From the NCBI RefSeq assembly GCF_963678635.1, contig NC_087066.1, positions 57,988,312 to 58,052,311 on the forward strand: a stretch of DNA of 64,000 nucleotides, in the 5' to 3' direction. Below the pieces are notes generated by a model. The model made no database searches. It was given only the letters and a program-made list of their open reading frames with translations, and was not told where the DNA came from. The position numbers and the translations under genes were made by a program. Every line of letters begins with the position of its first letter. Position 1 is the stretch's first letter. Below are positions 1-12,138 of the stretch, in pieces. The DNA is from Symsagittifera roscoffensis. Its lineage: Eukaryota; Xenacoelomorpha; Acoela; Convolutidae.

Positions 1-1030
1 GCGTCTCGATTGAAAACTTTTTCACAGCTTTTTACAATTGACTGAAATATCATCAAATAAGTATTATAATGCCTTTGCAAAACAATTCATACTGTTTTTT
101 TAGGCCTCACAACCTTTTCGCGTTGCCGTTGCGATATTCTAGAAAACGTGTCAAAATTAGGCCATTTTAGCCTTTTCTGACCACTCGTCTAAAAGTTTAT
201 CACCTGATATTTAGACGGCATAGAAAAATGTCCGATAGAGCATTTGACTCGTTTTGACTAACTCTTCAAAGTTGTGGAGCTGTAATAATCATATTTTTGT
301 TGGGTAAAAATTTTTTCACATTCGTTCGAAGTCACAAAAATTGACGTTTTTCCGCTCCTCGTCTCGATTGCACCTCAATCTCAGATTTTTACAACCGACT
401 AAGGTATCGTCAAGTTAGTATTATTATGCCTATAAAAAACGATTGAAACCGTTTTTTGGGCCAGGCATTTTTTTCGTGTTTTCAGACGACATAGAAAGTT
501 GTCCAATAATGCATTCCCATCGTATTAACTAATTTTTGAAAGTTTTGGGTTTGTAATAAGCATACTTTTGTTTTTGGGTCAAATTTTTTTCACATTGTTT
601 CGAAGTCACAAAATTTACGATTTTCAACTTAGCGCTTTAATTGCACCTCATTCACAGCTGTTTATTGCCGAATGAATTATAATCAAATAAGTATTATGAT
701 GCCAACACAAAGAAAATCGAAAGCATTTTGGAGGCCGAAATTTTTTTTTTCTTGTTAACGTTCTAGAAAACCTAACAAAATTAGCCAATTTTAGCCATTT
801 CCGACAATTCGTCCGAAAGTTATTTAATTGACTTTACGACATTGTAGAAAGTTGACTGATAGCGCGTTCGACTCGTAAAAATTAGTTACTGAAATTTATG
901 CAGTTGGTATAACCAATTTTTCGTGGGTTCAAAATTTTTTTACATCTAATCGATGTCACTATCTGGACGATTTTCAATTTAGCGTCTCGATTTTCAACTT
1001 TGTTTCAAATTATCCTCATCTACCAAAAGT
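1..1030. repeat. Diverged tandem repeat, ~270-360 bp units
   Basis: Three units and the start of a fourth are recognisable by eye, beginning near 1, 359, 631 and 981. Each opens with GCGTCTCGATTG or a variant, then has a segment about an ATCAAATAAGTATTATNATGCC block. Units end with a block like TTTTTTTCACAT followed by CGAAGTCACAAAAATTGACG. Unit 2 lacks about 80 bases present in units 1 and 3. The array enters from the left edge of the window. Identity between units is moderate, so this is an old satellite-like array or a repeated piece of a mobile element. No coding capacity is visible. Confidence 0.7.
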
Positions 1031-2189
1031 TAGGTGAGTTGCACTCTCCAGCTTTAAAAGCAGAAGTCAGAACTAAAAATAACTGAAAGCATGAAGTGTT
1101 AACGGCCTTCATCTCTATTTCTGTCGGTCGTTTGTCATGGTATGTAAATGCTGTAGCGCAAGTGGTGCGAAGCTTTGTTTTGCTTTTCTGCTTGCTATGA
1201 AAGTTTTTTTGAGAACAAATTCAAAGTGAAGTATTATAGGTGTAATGTTCAAGTTCTTAATTAGGTGTCTATGAATGTAGTAAAGACCTGTTTTTTTTAA
1301 ACGAGAAATATTCCTGTCTACACTTGCGATTAGCTTAGCGTGTTATTACAAACCTTATTTTTTCTAGCCTAACTCGCAAATAAAAGTGTTTATTAAAATT
1401 GTTCGCCTACAGGGAAATTTCTTCTGTTCTCGGCTAGATTTGTAGCTAATGTTTGTGTTTTCTCTCATCTTCATTTTTGCAGCATTTTTTCAATCTGCAA
1501 AAATTATCCCTGTTCACTAACGAGGGATTACGCAGTTTGTTCCAATTATCGCCCTAATTCGTTTTTGCCTTTTCTAGGCAAAACTTCCGAGAAACTATTA
1601 CAAAATGTGCTATCAAAAAAAGTCTACTGTTGAAGCAGAATAGAAGTGGTTGAGTCTTTTTTAAAAGTTGTTTTGATTTTTTGCAATATGTAAGTTTGCA
1701 CTAGCCATGACAAAGTGTGTACCAGCCTTGACCTAGTACATTTTTTTTTTTTTTTTGCATGAACACTTTTTTCGCCCCAAATGTTTTTGGCTTATGTTTG
1801 TTTTTTCGCCATGGTGACGTAATATTGGATACTTTCAAGGAAACCGTATTTTTCCATACTTTTTGTACCATTTTTCTTATGATTGCATAATGTGCTTTTT
1901 TATTCAACAAGACTCTGGCTGAAACCATAGACAATTTACACTTTACATAGACACTTTTATTTGCTGTACAGTTGTGATAGCAAATGTCTTGTAATCGAGA
2001 ACGAGACATTTTCCCATCATAATTTTTTCTTTTAAATTTGTAACAAATTGAACTTGCTGTAAGTCAACCTTAACAATTTCTAAGATCCTTCACTTATGCT
2101 CTTAGATGTAAAAATAAAATTTTAAAAAGTCTAGTAAACTTTGCAGCTGAATCAAAAATTTCAGAAGTTTCTTATGTTTGTTTTTTATT
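1031..2189. other. AT-rich sequence, nothing assigned
   Basis: This stretch has long T runs (one at about 1741-1756) and no recognisable repeat end, RNA gene or domain. A 102-codon minus-strand ORF at 1701-2009 is lysine- and asparagine-rich, resembles nothing I know and looks like chance. Confidence 0.4.
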
Positions 2190-4060
2190 GAATCTACGAC
2201 TACAAAAAATTAACACTTCTACCCAGTTGTTTTTATTAAGAGTTGATGAACGCAGCTTAGACTTTATCATAGGTCGTAATGATTTTTTTTCTGGAAACTT
2301 CATTCAAAAGTTTGATCAGGCTCAATTTTACTTTTTTCGCGGTTTGATTTTTGATTTTTTTCAAATTCAGTTAATTTCTTTTGCTAAAAGAAAGGCAAAC
2401 TCCACTATCGAAGATCAGACAATGAATGATTAAAAGAAACGTGATCGACTTTTTGTTTCGAAAGAGGATTTGATTTTTCAGATTTCACAAAAGAATAAAG
2501 AAAATTTTTTTTCCTTTCAGCTAGCTTACAATGATATTCTTATGCGTTATGGCTAGCGGTACTTAGCTCGGCTTTGACTCTGTGATAATTGAATATAAAT
2601 CATTTTACAGATTTTTGCTCATTGACAGAAATGGTAAATTTCATGCGCATTTTCAAGATTAGGTAAATATTAAGAGTGGTTCGTTTCACGCACGCTGTAA
2701 TTTTTTTTCAAACTTTTTTTTGAAGTTATTTTGGACTCGTTGCTTGCGCTGTAGTTTTCGTTGACTCTTTTTGCGTTTTTTAAAAACGATGATTTGATAT
2801 AGTCCATGATATCACTTATATATTTCATATAGTTAATGAAAAATGGGCGATTTAAAACTTTTTTTTAGGAAACGTTGTAAATCGCTTATTATTCATACAT
2901 ATTAAAGTTCATATGAAAACTTATAGGTAAATATGCATTAATTGGGGTCAATTTAATTCCATTTGAAAAAAAAAATATTTGATTTGCGCTCACCAATTAT
3001 GAGAGTGTAAAGGTAACGAAAATCTAGTTTCAAATGGGAATTTGATTTTCAGATTTCCCGTTGAAACAAAATTATTTATTAGCCCAGTTTTTTCATCTTG
3101 AGTTAAACACAAACTGTCAATCACAAATTGTTCTGGAAGTTCAAAGAGCTTTAAGGCTATCTTTTTTCTTTGAAAGATTTTTTTCAACAAAAAGGATATT
3201 TTTTTTCTGTGTACCTGCTTTCATTGACCCTTTTCCAATTGTATGTTGACAATGTTTTCGAGTTGCCACTTTTATCTAGTACGAGTTTTTATTCTCTGAC
3301 TAATAAATAAGTTTAACAGATCTGAAACAAAATTTTTTACCAAATCTAATTTGAAATTTTTGTTTTGTTTTTTTTTTGTTCAAACGATTTTGACTTATGT
3401 TATATGGGCTAAATCAATTTACATTGATCAAAAATTTTTTGAAGGTAATTATTTTTTCAAATGAATTTTATGATTAAATAACGATGCTTTTGTGCGATTT
3501 GTGTTTTGGGTTCCGTCAGTTCATTTTCCGTTTTATAAACTGATTTTTTTAATATACATTTTTAGAAAAATTTTTAGAAAAAGTCGACCAACGCAGTTCA
3601 GACTTTTAAATAGGTCGTGATGATTAGTTTTTAATTTCATTTCATTCCCTTTGTTAAAAGGAAAGCATAACCCAGTATCAAACAGCGAAAGTCACGCAAA
3701 ATTGTCTTATAGTTTCGAAAGTGGATTTTAGTTTTCAGATTTGCCACCGGAATAAGAAACAAAATACTTAATGATCCACTTTTCTCATATTGGGTTCATT
3801 TTATCATAACGTGTCAATCAGTAATTGATCTAGAAACTCAAAGAGCTATACGGCCATATAATGTTTTTCTTTTGAATTTCGAAAGATGAGAATTTTTCAA
3901 AAAAAATGAAGCAGTATTTTTTTCTTTTTACTTTGCGCTCTTTGACTCTTCTCTCAACTCTTTTAATTTTTTTTCTTTTTTTACTTAATTTAGTTTTTTT
4001 AACTCATTATTTTCTGTGTGACGTCGCAAGTGTTATAAAGCTCTTCTTTGCCTCTGTGTT
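2190..4060. repeat. Diverged tandem repeat, period roughly 700 bp
   Basis: The same order of sequence blocks recurs. A GTTGATGAACGCAGCTTAGAC block near 2240 matches GTCGACCAACGCAGTTCAGAC near 3585. GATTTTTCAGATTT-type blocks occur near 2470, 3047 and 3733. The pair CTGTCAATCACAAATTG (3115) and TGTCAATCAGTAATTG (3812) is followed in both cases by TCAAAGAGCT. Short ORFs here (for example 2188-2433) are low-complexity and not supported as genes. Confidence 0.5.
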
Positions 4061-4389
4061 GATGTCGAATAAAAGTCTTCTCTCTGAGTAAAATTCGTAT
4101 CGGAAAATGTGCGTTCGTAGATAAAAAGTTTGTAATGTCTTAAATGTTTTGATCTGTTATGAATTTTTTCAGAGTTGTTAGTATGAAAATCTGGTTCTTA
4201 ATTTGACTAGATCCTCGAATTTTGCTATCCATATCCAGACTTTAGCAAACAAATTTTGGTATGTCCACTCTTTCCAGACTCAAATTTTCGGCGCGACTAT
4301 GCAGTTTGGGTCTGAATGGGGATGCGATGCGAACCACAAAGACGCATAAAAGAAACATATTTTTACTGAGTTGTTTTGCAGTTTAAGAC

Positions 4390-5720
4390 AACCTAGGCTG
4401 GATTTTTTTTGCATTTGAAAGGTACGTTATAATGTGTTTGTCATTTAGCTGTCCTTTTTCTTGACTAATTTCAACTGAACCTTAACGATTTGTTTTTTAT
4501 TTAACTGTTTCCAAGCTTGCAATTTTCTGGTAACGATTTTTCATCGTTGCCCCAAAAATTTCAACTGAACCTTAACGATTTGTTTTTATTCAACTGTTTC
4601 CAAGCTTGCAATTTTCTGGTAACGATTTTTCATCTTGCCCCAAAAATTTTGTTTAGATTTTATTTTGGGACCTTGTGCAGTCCTTCGCGTGGCGCTCCTG
4701 TATATGATCAGCAAATTTGCTGTTCTGGCTAACTGCATTTTAAAAGTACATATAAACTGGATTTTTTTGCGTTTTGCGTTGCGAGGAAAAAATCGACAAA
4801 AAGTTCGTTTCTAATTTTTGCTTAAAGGTATGTTATAATGTGTTTGTCATTTAGTTGTCCTTTTCTTGATTAATTTTAAATTAACCTTAATGATTATTTT
4901 ATATCATTTTTACCTAGCTTTCGGTTTTTCTGTCAACATTTTTTTTTGTTGCCCCAAAAATTTTGCATAAACTTATTTGGGACCATGTGTACGCCTTCTC
5001 GCGGCGGTCCTATATATGACAAGCAAATATGTTGCTCTAGCTAATTGCACATTAAGACAAACTAGGCTGGATTTTTTTGCAATTTGCTTCTCCGGAATTT
5101 TTGCACGCAAAAAAAATCTGACAAGTTCAAAAATTGTTCTTTTTCTTGATTAGTTTTAAATTAACCTTAGTGATTGTTTTTCATCACTATTTCCTAGCTT
5201 ACAGTTTTTCTGATAAAGATTCAATATCGTTGCACCAAAAGTTTTGCTTGCTTATATTTTACTTTGAGACCATGTGCAGGCCTTTTCGTGGCGGTGTTGT
5301 ATATGATCAGAAACATGCTGTTCCAGCTAACTGCGCATTAATAATACATATATACAGGAATCTCTACATTTTGCATCTCTTAACAAATTTGCAAGCAAAA
5401 AAGAAATCGGAATAGTATTCTTTTCTGAGTAGAACTTAAAGGGAAGTTATAAACATGTTCGTCATTTAGCTGTCCTTTTTCTTGATTACTTTTTAACCTT
5501 ATGTTTTTTTATTCCTAGCGTGCAATTTTTCTGGTAAGGATTTCTCATTATTGCCCCCAAAAACTTCGCTTCGGTTTTAGTTTGGGACCATGTGCCGGCC
5601 TTCTTGTATACGATCAACAAATATGCTGATCGAGCTAACTGCATTTTAAAAATTCACATATACTCGATTATTTTGCTGATTCCAATTGTTTTACAATTTT
5701 GCAAGCAAAAAACACGACAA
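4390..5720. repeat. Tandem repeat, ~290-320 bp units, four copies
   Basis: A block GGGACCATGTGCAGGCC or a close variant recurs near 4667, 4980, 5267 and 5585. Each is followed by TATATGATCAGCAAAT and GCTAACTGCAT-like sequence, and most units are preceded by GTCATTTAGCTGTCC and TTTTTCTTGAT. The first unit also has an internal direct duplication of about 95 bases (AACTGAACCTTAACGATTTG block at 4472 and 4564). This is a satellite-like array with no coding signal. Confidence 0.75.
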
Positions 5721-5744
5721 TAAGATCAAAAATTCTGTTTCGAC

Positions 5745-5935
5745 CGACTCAACTTTGTTTCGACTGGGCTGTAAATTTGTGTTCGACTTTATGCTGCAAC
5801 TTTTGTTCAACCTTGTTTCGATTTTGTGCTCGCTTCTATGTGTCGACCAATACGACTTTATGTTTGACCTTGTGTTCGACTTTATGTTTCGACTCTGAGT
5901 TCGACTATAGAACCTTTTCGACTATGGATATTCTC
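5745..5935. repeat. Degenerate short repeat rich in TTCGACTTT
   Basis: Irregular repetition of words such as TTGTGTTCGACTTTATG and TTTCGACT at about 15-20 base spacing, directly beside the regular 21-bp minisatellite. Overlapping ORFs in two frames are by-products of the repeat. Confidence 0.55.
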
Positions 5936-5985
5936 TGACAAGTGTTCGCCCCGCCTCGGTCGAAGCATAAACCTTGCACACTTAA

Positions 5986-6165
5986 GTTCAGACTTTGCAG
6001 ACTTGTGTTCAGACTTTGCAAGCTTATGTTCAGACTTTGCAGACTTATGTTCAGTCTTTGCATACTTATGTTCAGAATTTGCGTACTTATGTTCAGACTT
6101 TGTATAATTATGTTCAGACTTTGCATAATTATGTTCAGACTTTGCATAATTATGTACAGACTTTG
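5986..6165. repeat. 21-bp minisatellite, about 8.6 copies
   Basis: The unit GTTCAGACTTTGCAGACTTAT repeats at exactly 21 bases, starting at 5986 and ending with a partial unit at 6154-6165. Variation is mostly in the last third (GCAGACT, GCATACT, GCATAAT, GTATAAT), and neighbouring copies are most alike, as expected for local slippage or unequal exchange. Because 21 is a multiple of three, both strands carry ORFs with a 7-residue period; these are not evidence of a gene. Confidence 0.9.
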
Positions 6166-6290
6166 ACCTGAGTAGCGACTATGATTTTTCGGTCCCGACG
6201 CGGGTCGAAACAGACTTATTAAGTCTGAACATAAAACCGCGACCTCGACCCGGGTCCTGAGTCAACCACCACGTTAATTTGAGGTTCCAC
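6166..6290. other. GC-rich flank of the minisatellite with short palindrome
   Basis: It holds CAGACTTATTAAGTCTG (near 6210), an inverted repeat with 8-bp arms, between CGACGCGGGTCG and CGACCTCGACCCGGGTC. The left flank of the minisatellite (CGCCTCGGTCG, 5950) is similarly GC-rich, so the array may be the core of a mobile element whose ends I could not define. Confidence 0.35.
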
Positions 6291-6293
6291 TTT

Positions 6294-7240
6294 TTATTTT
6301 CCTTTTCGAAATTGTCCTCTCCCCGAGTCACCAGCCGGCTCGGTTGACTTCCCGTAAAATCCGATTAAGACACATGATGAAATGGCGACATTTCTATAGT
6401 CTTTTTTCTGCATAGTTGGACGGGTTAATAGTTGGTCCGGATTCTGTTTTGCTTGCATTCTCAGATCCACTGGTCTTTCGTTCCCCAACGAAAACATCTT
6501 CTTTTGGTTGTTTTTTATTCCACGATTCCTCTTTCCTATACTGTTTTGCCCTGCTCTGTTTTGGAGAAGATTAGTGTTTGTTTGATTATTTTGCCCCACA
6601 AGTCTGCTCTAAAACTGTCACTTCTATGAAATTTTTACGATCCTTTTTCCCTTAGCTATATGGTCAATGTTAATCTTTGTTGAGTGTTCATGATTGGACC
6701 CTTGCAATAAAGCTGCACAACAATTTCGTCTAACATTGATTTTGGACATATTCCATTTCTCTTCTTTACTATTTCAATCTTCTAATTCACTCATCCCACG
6801 TAACTTCAGGTACTTTTATTTCATCTTTCGATATGGCTCCGATAATTTCCGTGACAATGTGTCTGTTCAATCCTGTTGATTAAACTTTTTCTCTCTTCAT
6901 ACTAATCGTTGGTTCATTTATATCCGGATCAGTAACATCGTTCAACAATACATAAGGTGGAATTTTGGATTGTATTTGAGTAAATTTTCGCCACCACAAT
7001 ATGACTTTTACCATTGGTTGTAGACGTCAATGTTGTTTGTTTTTAACATTGGATTGTTGATTTTCTTGAGTTTCACTCACTGTTTCTTTACTTTGCCGTT
7101 TTCTCGATTTTCTCTTTCCTCGATTTCATTTTCCATATATCACTTTTGCATCCTAAATTCAGCCAATCTACTCCGCACAATATCATTTGCTTCGTTTAAA
7201 TCCTCGTCACTTTTGCCTGTGTACTCCTAGGTCGCCATCT
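6294..7240 (-). pseudogene. Decayed coding sequence, possibly a retroelement gag
   Basis: Read on the minus strand, this stretch keeps several short open blocks in changing frames, with stops between. They include a charged block (7190-7110), a block near 6960 with the residues VLLNDVTDPDINEP, and a Cys/His block near 6740 (residues CCAALLQGSNHEHS) that faintly resembles a zinc knuckle. It ends in an N/Q/R-rich linker (6599-6400). The order of charged segment, Cys/His block and Q/N/R-rich linker is gag-like, but no diagnostic motif is intact. It could also be a decayed host gene. A translated search allowing frameshifts would decide. Confidence 0.3.
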
Positions 7241-7379
7241 AAAAATCTACCTTCCCGTTTCATTCAATGATGTCTGTATTGCCACAAATAGGTACAGTAG
7301 GTACTACCAATAAAAAAGAATCAGTAACTTACTTCCTGCTACCGTGTATATAACAACTGCCAGTTCCTTTGTTAATTCA

Positions 7380-7910
7380 CACATGGAATCAAGTCTCTTA
7401 TTGTTCCGATTTTCGTAATGAAAGTAACGGAATATTTGTGCTCGGGGTGGTTATTTTCTTCAGAAAAATTTCGATCTCTTAACTAGCCATTATTGACAAA
7501 ATTTTATTTAATATCAATCAAAGGTATTGTGCTCTTAAGCATAAATTTGAAAAGATATTTTGCCTGTTATAATTTTTTGTAAAATTATGGGGGTTGAAAG
7601 ATTGCCATTTTGGCAACTTTGGGACAATTAATGCGCGATATATTTCGCGCTATTAACGCGTAAGCGGAGATATAAATTGTCTCGGAAACCGTTCCAAATT
7701 GGTTGATGGAAGCTTATTTGCCATAAATGATTTGTTAGAAAAAATTTTAAAATAAAATTTTTGTTTTTAAAATCTGATTTGAAAACTTTTTTCATTTATT
7801 GTAGTACATTTGATTTTTTCATGTTATTACTGCTCCATAAAGCTTAAAAGACCTTAGGAACATTCAGGGCTCTGCCTTGATACGAGCAGTTTTTTTTAGC
7901 TTCAGTGTCT
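7380..7910 (+). repeat. Dispersed repeat D, copy 1
   Basis: Blocks from here recur elsewhere: TTGAAAAGATATTTT followed by GTTATAATTTTTTG, then TTAATGCGCGATATATTTCGCG, TAACGCGTAAGCGGAGAT and CATTCAGGGCTCTGCCTTG. They appear at 24080-24480 in the same orientation and at 25740-26130 inverted. The copies are diverged and no coding capacity is visible. Confidence 0.65.
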
Positions 7911-9325
7911 TCTCTGTTATACGGTTCAACGATATCAAATTGTTAATTGAGCGTATGTTTTTGATGAAAACTCAGATTTCTTTCCACTGGTATGAATTTC
8001 AACCAATCAGATTCCAGCATTATGATCAAAATTTCAAAATAGCAAAACATTCAGTTTTTGAACCGTATAACAGAAAAATCATGAGCCTTTATATACGTCT
8101 TGTATCTCTTTATGGTATTGAAATTACTATGGTAAGGTGGCGTGTCACGGAGCCGAATATCTTATTAGCCAAAAAAATTTCGTTTCCTGATTTCCGAAAA
8201 GAAAACTTTGTTCCGAGATAGCCAAAAAATTTATTCATTCCCGAATAGCCGAAGATGTTTTGTTGTCCAATTTTCAAGGAACTCGATTCCCTCCGCGCCA
8301 AAAATTAATCGCTGAAATAAAAACATTATTTCAACATATATTTATTATAGCCCCATCCCGAGTAATTTTTAGACCCTCAAAATAGAAAAATTATATGATA
8401 GGGAAAAAGATTGCTTTCAAAAAATTGAAAATTTTATCGACTTTTTTTATTGGATCGGCTTAGCTTGAGCTACCTCAAAAGGCTGTAAAGATCCAATTTT
8501 TGACAAAAATTTCTGCGACAGGCAAATATTTGGGAAAAAAATGCTAATAGATTGAGGTTTTGAACAATTTTTTTGTGACGTGTACTCCCCACGTTCATCT
8601 CAATTTTTTTCAATTTTTTTCTAAATTTTTTATATATTGGATAGTTGAAAAGCTCTTTGTTTCCGGAGAGTAACAAAATTTTTATTGAATAGCCGAAAAA
8701 AATTTGTTCCCAAATGGCCAAAAAAAATTCCCAAAGGGCCAAAAAAATGTCCCGTATCAAAAAAGTCGCACTTTTATTGCTATTTAATTGTAATTCCATG
8801 AAATTAAAGTTGTTACGCATAGAAAATAATTTGAATTATTGGATTCGTTGTTGGCTAAGTTCTGAAAAAAATAAGTTGGCTTAATTGTTTGAAAAAATGT
8901 GGTGCAAGTTTTGTGAGGAATTTGCCTTTTTAGTCAAATTTTGGTAGGTTGATTATAACTTTAACAAAAAACTTGAGTTTTTTGGCTTTCTGGAAATGTA
9001 GCTCTGTGGGAGGCAACCGAGGTAAAACTAAACAGGAAGAAACAACAAAACCGAAGATTTAATCCTGGAAAAAATTGGATTCAGTTCTTTTTTCCCAACA
9101 AGCTTTTGTTATTTTTTTTATAGATCGTGATATTAACTTTAACCTGATTTATGTTTATTTCACAAAATTTTTTTAAATTCAGAAAATGAGAGTTGAAGAT
9201 TTTATCCAAATTTAATTAATAATTTCCTCGCTTATTTTTCACGCAATTCTCAAAGTGACGAAGAGATTTTCCAGACAGCATTTTATAATTATTTTTGTCG
9301 CATTTTTTTTCACGTTTTTCTCAAA
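7911..9325. other. AT-rich sequence with recurring AGCCAAAAAAATTT words
   Basis: Around 8160-8260 and 8690-8755 the words ATAGCCAAAAAAATTT, ATGGCCAAAAAAAATT and GGGCCAAAAAAATG recur close to CCCGAATAGCCGAA. This hints at a decayed inverted-repeat element, but I could not define ends. The ORFs at 7877-8221 and 8470-8820 are not supported as genes. Confidence 0.35.
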
Positions 9326-9613
9326 ATGACCAAAACATTTCTAAGCAGCGCAATCTTAGAAGCTGATCAAGTTGATAATATCCTTCAAAATGTGTTATTT
9401 ATCTTAAGAAAAACGAAAAGAAATTTTATTTGTTATGCGGAAGGTTTTTCTGACAAGTCGTCGCACATTCCCACTGTTGTTCATTTGAAAAAAAAGAGTC
9501 AAAAAGGATTATTTTTTTGGGATGAAATACAAGGAGACGGGTATAATCTAGACATTGAACTTAAAAACGAACTAAAAGAACAAACTGAAGACTTTTTTGC
9601 AGGAAACGATTAA
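9326..9613 (+). CDS. Short ORF of unknown function, 95 codons
   Basis: I do not recognise this product. It is a complete ATG-to-TAA ORF whose translation looks more protein-like than the neighbouring AT-rich ORFs. It has a mixed hydrophobic and charged N-terminal half (residues ILQNVLFILRKTKR), a central segment with FICYAEGF, and an acidic C-terminus rich in E, D and K ending in FFAGND. No transmembrane segment, signal peptide or known catalytic motif is visible. There is no clear promoter, and no partner exon is identified on this strand. It may be a small gene, a terminal exon, or a remnant of a mobile element. Expression data or a homology search would be needed to call it real. Confidence 0.3.
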   Translation: MTKTFLSSAILEADQVDNILQNVLFILRKTKRNFICYAEGFSDKSSHIPTVVHLKKKSQKGLFFWDEIQGDGYNLDIELKNELKEQTEDFFAGND

Positions 9614-11559
9614 TTAATTTTAAAAACTTTTACCCTCATATCGATCAAAAATGGGACTAACTGTTGTATTAAATAATTGTTCATAGTTTGGTTAATCATT
9701 TTCTTCTGAAGAGTTAGTTTGTTTTTATTTTTTATGCTTTTTTGTCCCTCATAATTGCATATTAAGATCACAGTCTGGATCAGGCCCGTCTTCTTTTTTT
9801 CCTCCATTGTGTTCTCGAAGTGGAATTGCCAAACTCCGGTTGCCAAAATCTGGACATGCCTTTTTTTGGTCGCAAAAGTCTGGAAATTCCAAAAATGTGT
9901 CACGAAAATCCTGGACATGAATCTGGAGACTTGGACCGGGAACATCCTTCTAAAAACTATAACCACTGGAATAATATCTTCAATATGCAATTTACGACTG
10001 GTTAGATTCAAGATTGATCTCTTTAGAGATTCTTTTTGTTCTGCTGTGACATGAATCGAGTGAAACACTCAATGAGCAACGAAACGTCTTAAGAAATGAG
10101 ATAAGTAAGGAGTTAATGAAATTTTTTTTTTAATGGTTTCGGTTCTGGATGTCGGAGACAGATCAAGCAAAGCAAAACACGATAATTTTCCAAGGGGATT
10201 TTGGTTGTTACTAGTTTGCCATTTTGAGGCTACTTTTCTTTGACACTTGATGTGAACTTTGCAATCAGGATTAAAGGATTACTTTCTAACGTCGTTCTCT
10301 GACTTGTGATTGTACCGGCGAGAAGAAGACCGATTCACCAAGACGTGTTTCCGATATCCCTCTTGAAATGATTTTTTCTAGGTCTAAGACTTCCTGTATC
10401 GAAATTTGCTGCGCTCCCTTTCTTTTGTCCCTGCTGTTTTTATCCGACTTCAGAATCAACGTGCAAATTGTTTGATAGTAGTTAAATTCAAGATCCAAAT
10501 ATAGGTCCTATAGCGTGGCCAGAATATAACCTATAATCTATCAATTATCGAGATATTTAGGCCTGCAAGTCATCTAATTAATTGCCTCCCACAATTTAAA
10601 TCAACGATAACCTCTAATCAAGTAAAAGCTTTTCCTATTACCGTATTCTCAACTTCAAATGTTGCTCAAGCACACTAGCGTTTCTACTATCAGTGTGACA
10701 GTCACTCTTCTCCCAGATTGGCTTCACACTCTGCCAAATTGATTTTGTTTTAATCTAACTACGCTTTTACCCGGTATGAGGACGGTGTCACAACTCGACC
10801 CACTAAAAAGCGTCTTAAAATCCTAATCAACTAATTCCTGGACTACGTGATCTCTAGTCTCCATGTTCAAATCATTCTACAAACGAGGGTAGGGGAGACC
10901 CTTTCCATGAGTAGTTAATTCAGTCAAGCATCTAAAATTTTTGTCTGTAATCCATTCGAATTCCGACCTTCTAGCTACAAGAAGAACGTAGTTGGTCTAT
11001 TAGATGTAAATTTAGGCCAAAAATTTGTCTCGGGGGTTGAAATTACAGTCCAATCATTTTGTTTAAAAGATTTACTTCCCATGCCGCGCTCCTATGCTTA
11101 CTTCCCATGCTACTTTTACTTTTCTAGTCTTGTTCCATTGATGTTATTAGATCTTTCGCCAAGCTAAGATGAACCCAGTAGTCACCAAGTCAACTTTGAA
11201 CTAATTCTACTACTCCAAGGTTACGATGTGAAGGCTGTATTCCCCTCTCTTCTGCCTAAATTCCCAGCAGATTATTAAAATGACCAGTTCCTATTTCCAG
11301 GGGTTGTGCTGCAGTATACGCCAGTTTTCGGTGGCCCCGTTGTTTCTATGAAATTTGGAGTCCCAACGCCCAAAATTCAACTAAAAGGTCCACTGTGGTC
11401 ACCCGGGACTCAATCTTCTGTACTCGGGATTAGTATCCACCATTTTTCATCCAAATAATAATGATACTTTACGGGTTATCCATTATTACAAATGTTCATT
11501 ATTACTTTTTTCGGGAATGGGCTAGCAACACTGGAAAGTGACCCCGGAAGGGTTTGGTT
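9614..11559. other. Unassigned, partly higher-complexity sequence
   Basis: From 9825 to 9935 there is a short irregular repetition of GCCAAAATCTGGACAT-like words. From about 10200 to 11559 the base composition is more balanced than its surroundings and contains no homopolymer-rich repeats. A plus-strand frame at about 11282-11457 is open for about 50 codons without a start. I found no recognisable domain, RNA gene or element end. It could be unique host sequence, or the regulatory part of an element interrupted by the gap. Confidence 0.35.
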
Positions 11560-11759
11560 NNNNNNNNNNNNNNNNNNNNNNNNNNNNNNNNNNNNNNNNN
11601 NNNNNNNNNNNNNNNNNNNNNNNNNNNNNNNNNNNNNNNNNNNNNNNNNNNNNNNNNNNNNNNNNNNNNNNNNNNNNNNNNNNNNNNNNNNNNNNNNNNN
11701 NNNNNNNNNNNNNNNNNNNNNNNNNNNNNNNNNNNNNNNNNNNNNNNNNNNNNNNNNNN
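11560..11759. other. Assembly gap (200 N)
   Basis: Exactly 200 Ns, which usually marks a scaffold gap of estimated or placeholder length. Any ORF crossing it is meaningless. Confidence 0.99.
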
Positions 11760-12138
11760 ATTTATTTTGGTTTATAGGGGCTAATTGATAAAAACAATTA
11801 TTAGAATCGTCAAAAAAACACCAAGAAAAACGATTAAACTATGCATGAAATGACTAGTCTCAATAAATTTTTTGATTAAACTTTTTCTAAAAATTCTTGG
11901 TTAATTTATTCAAGTTATGCATAAAATGTTCGTTATTTAGTATTATTGACATTTCTAATGACTAATTTACCGATTAGCTTAACAAAGTTGATATTTTTCT
12001 GTTTTTCTGATCTTGTACCCATTCTGCTTTTGACCATTCTGCTTATTGACTGGCCACCATCTATCCTTTTAATTTCAAAGCATCAATTTCTTTCGCAGTT
12101 TATAAAACAATTGGATCAGAAGCTAGTGGTGGCGTTAC
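11760..12138. other. AT-rich, nothing assigned
   Basis: No repeat end or coding signal is recognised. A 77-codon plus-strand ORF (11946-12179) runs into the MITE that follows and is not supported. Confidence 0.4.

Noticed and set aside
5986-6165. Possible CRISPR-like array
   Set aside because: The 21-bp units are contiguous with no unique spacers, and the genome is eukaryotic.
5905-6166. ORFs with a 7-residue repeat on both strands
   Set aside because: They are the automatic result of a 21-bp minisatellite read in frame.
11492-11788. Three ORFs across 11492-11788
   Set aside because: Nearly all of their length is the 200-N gap.
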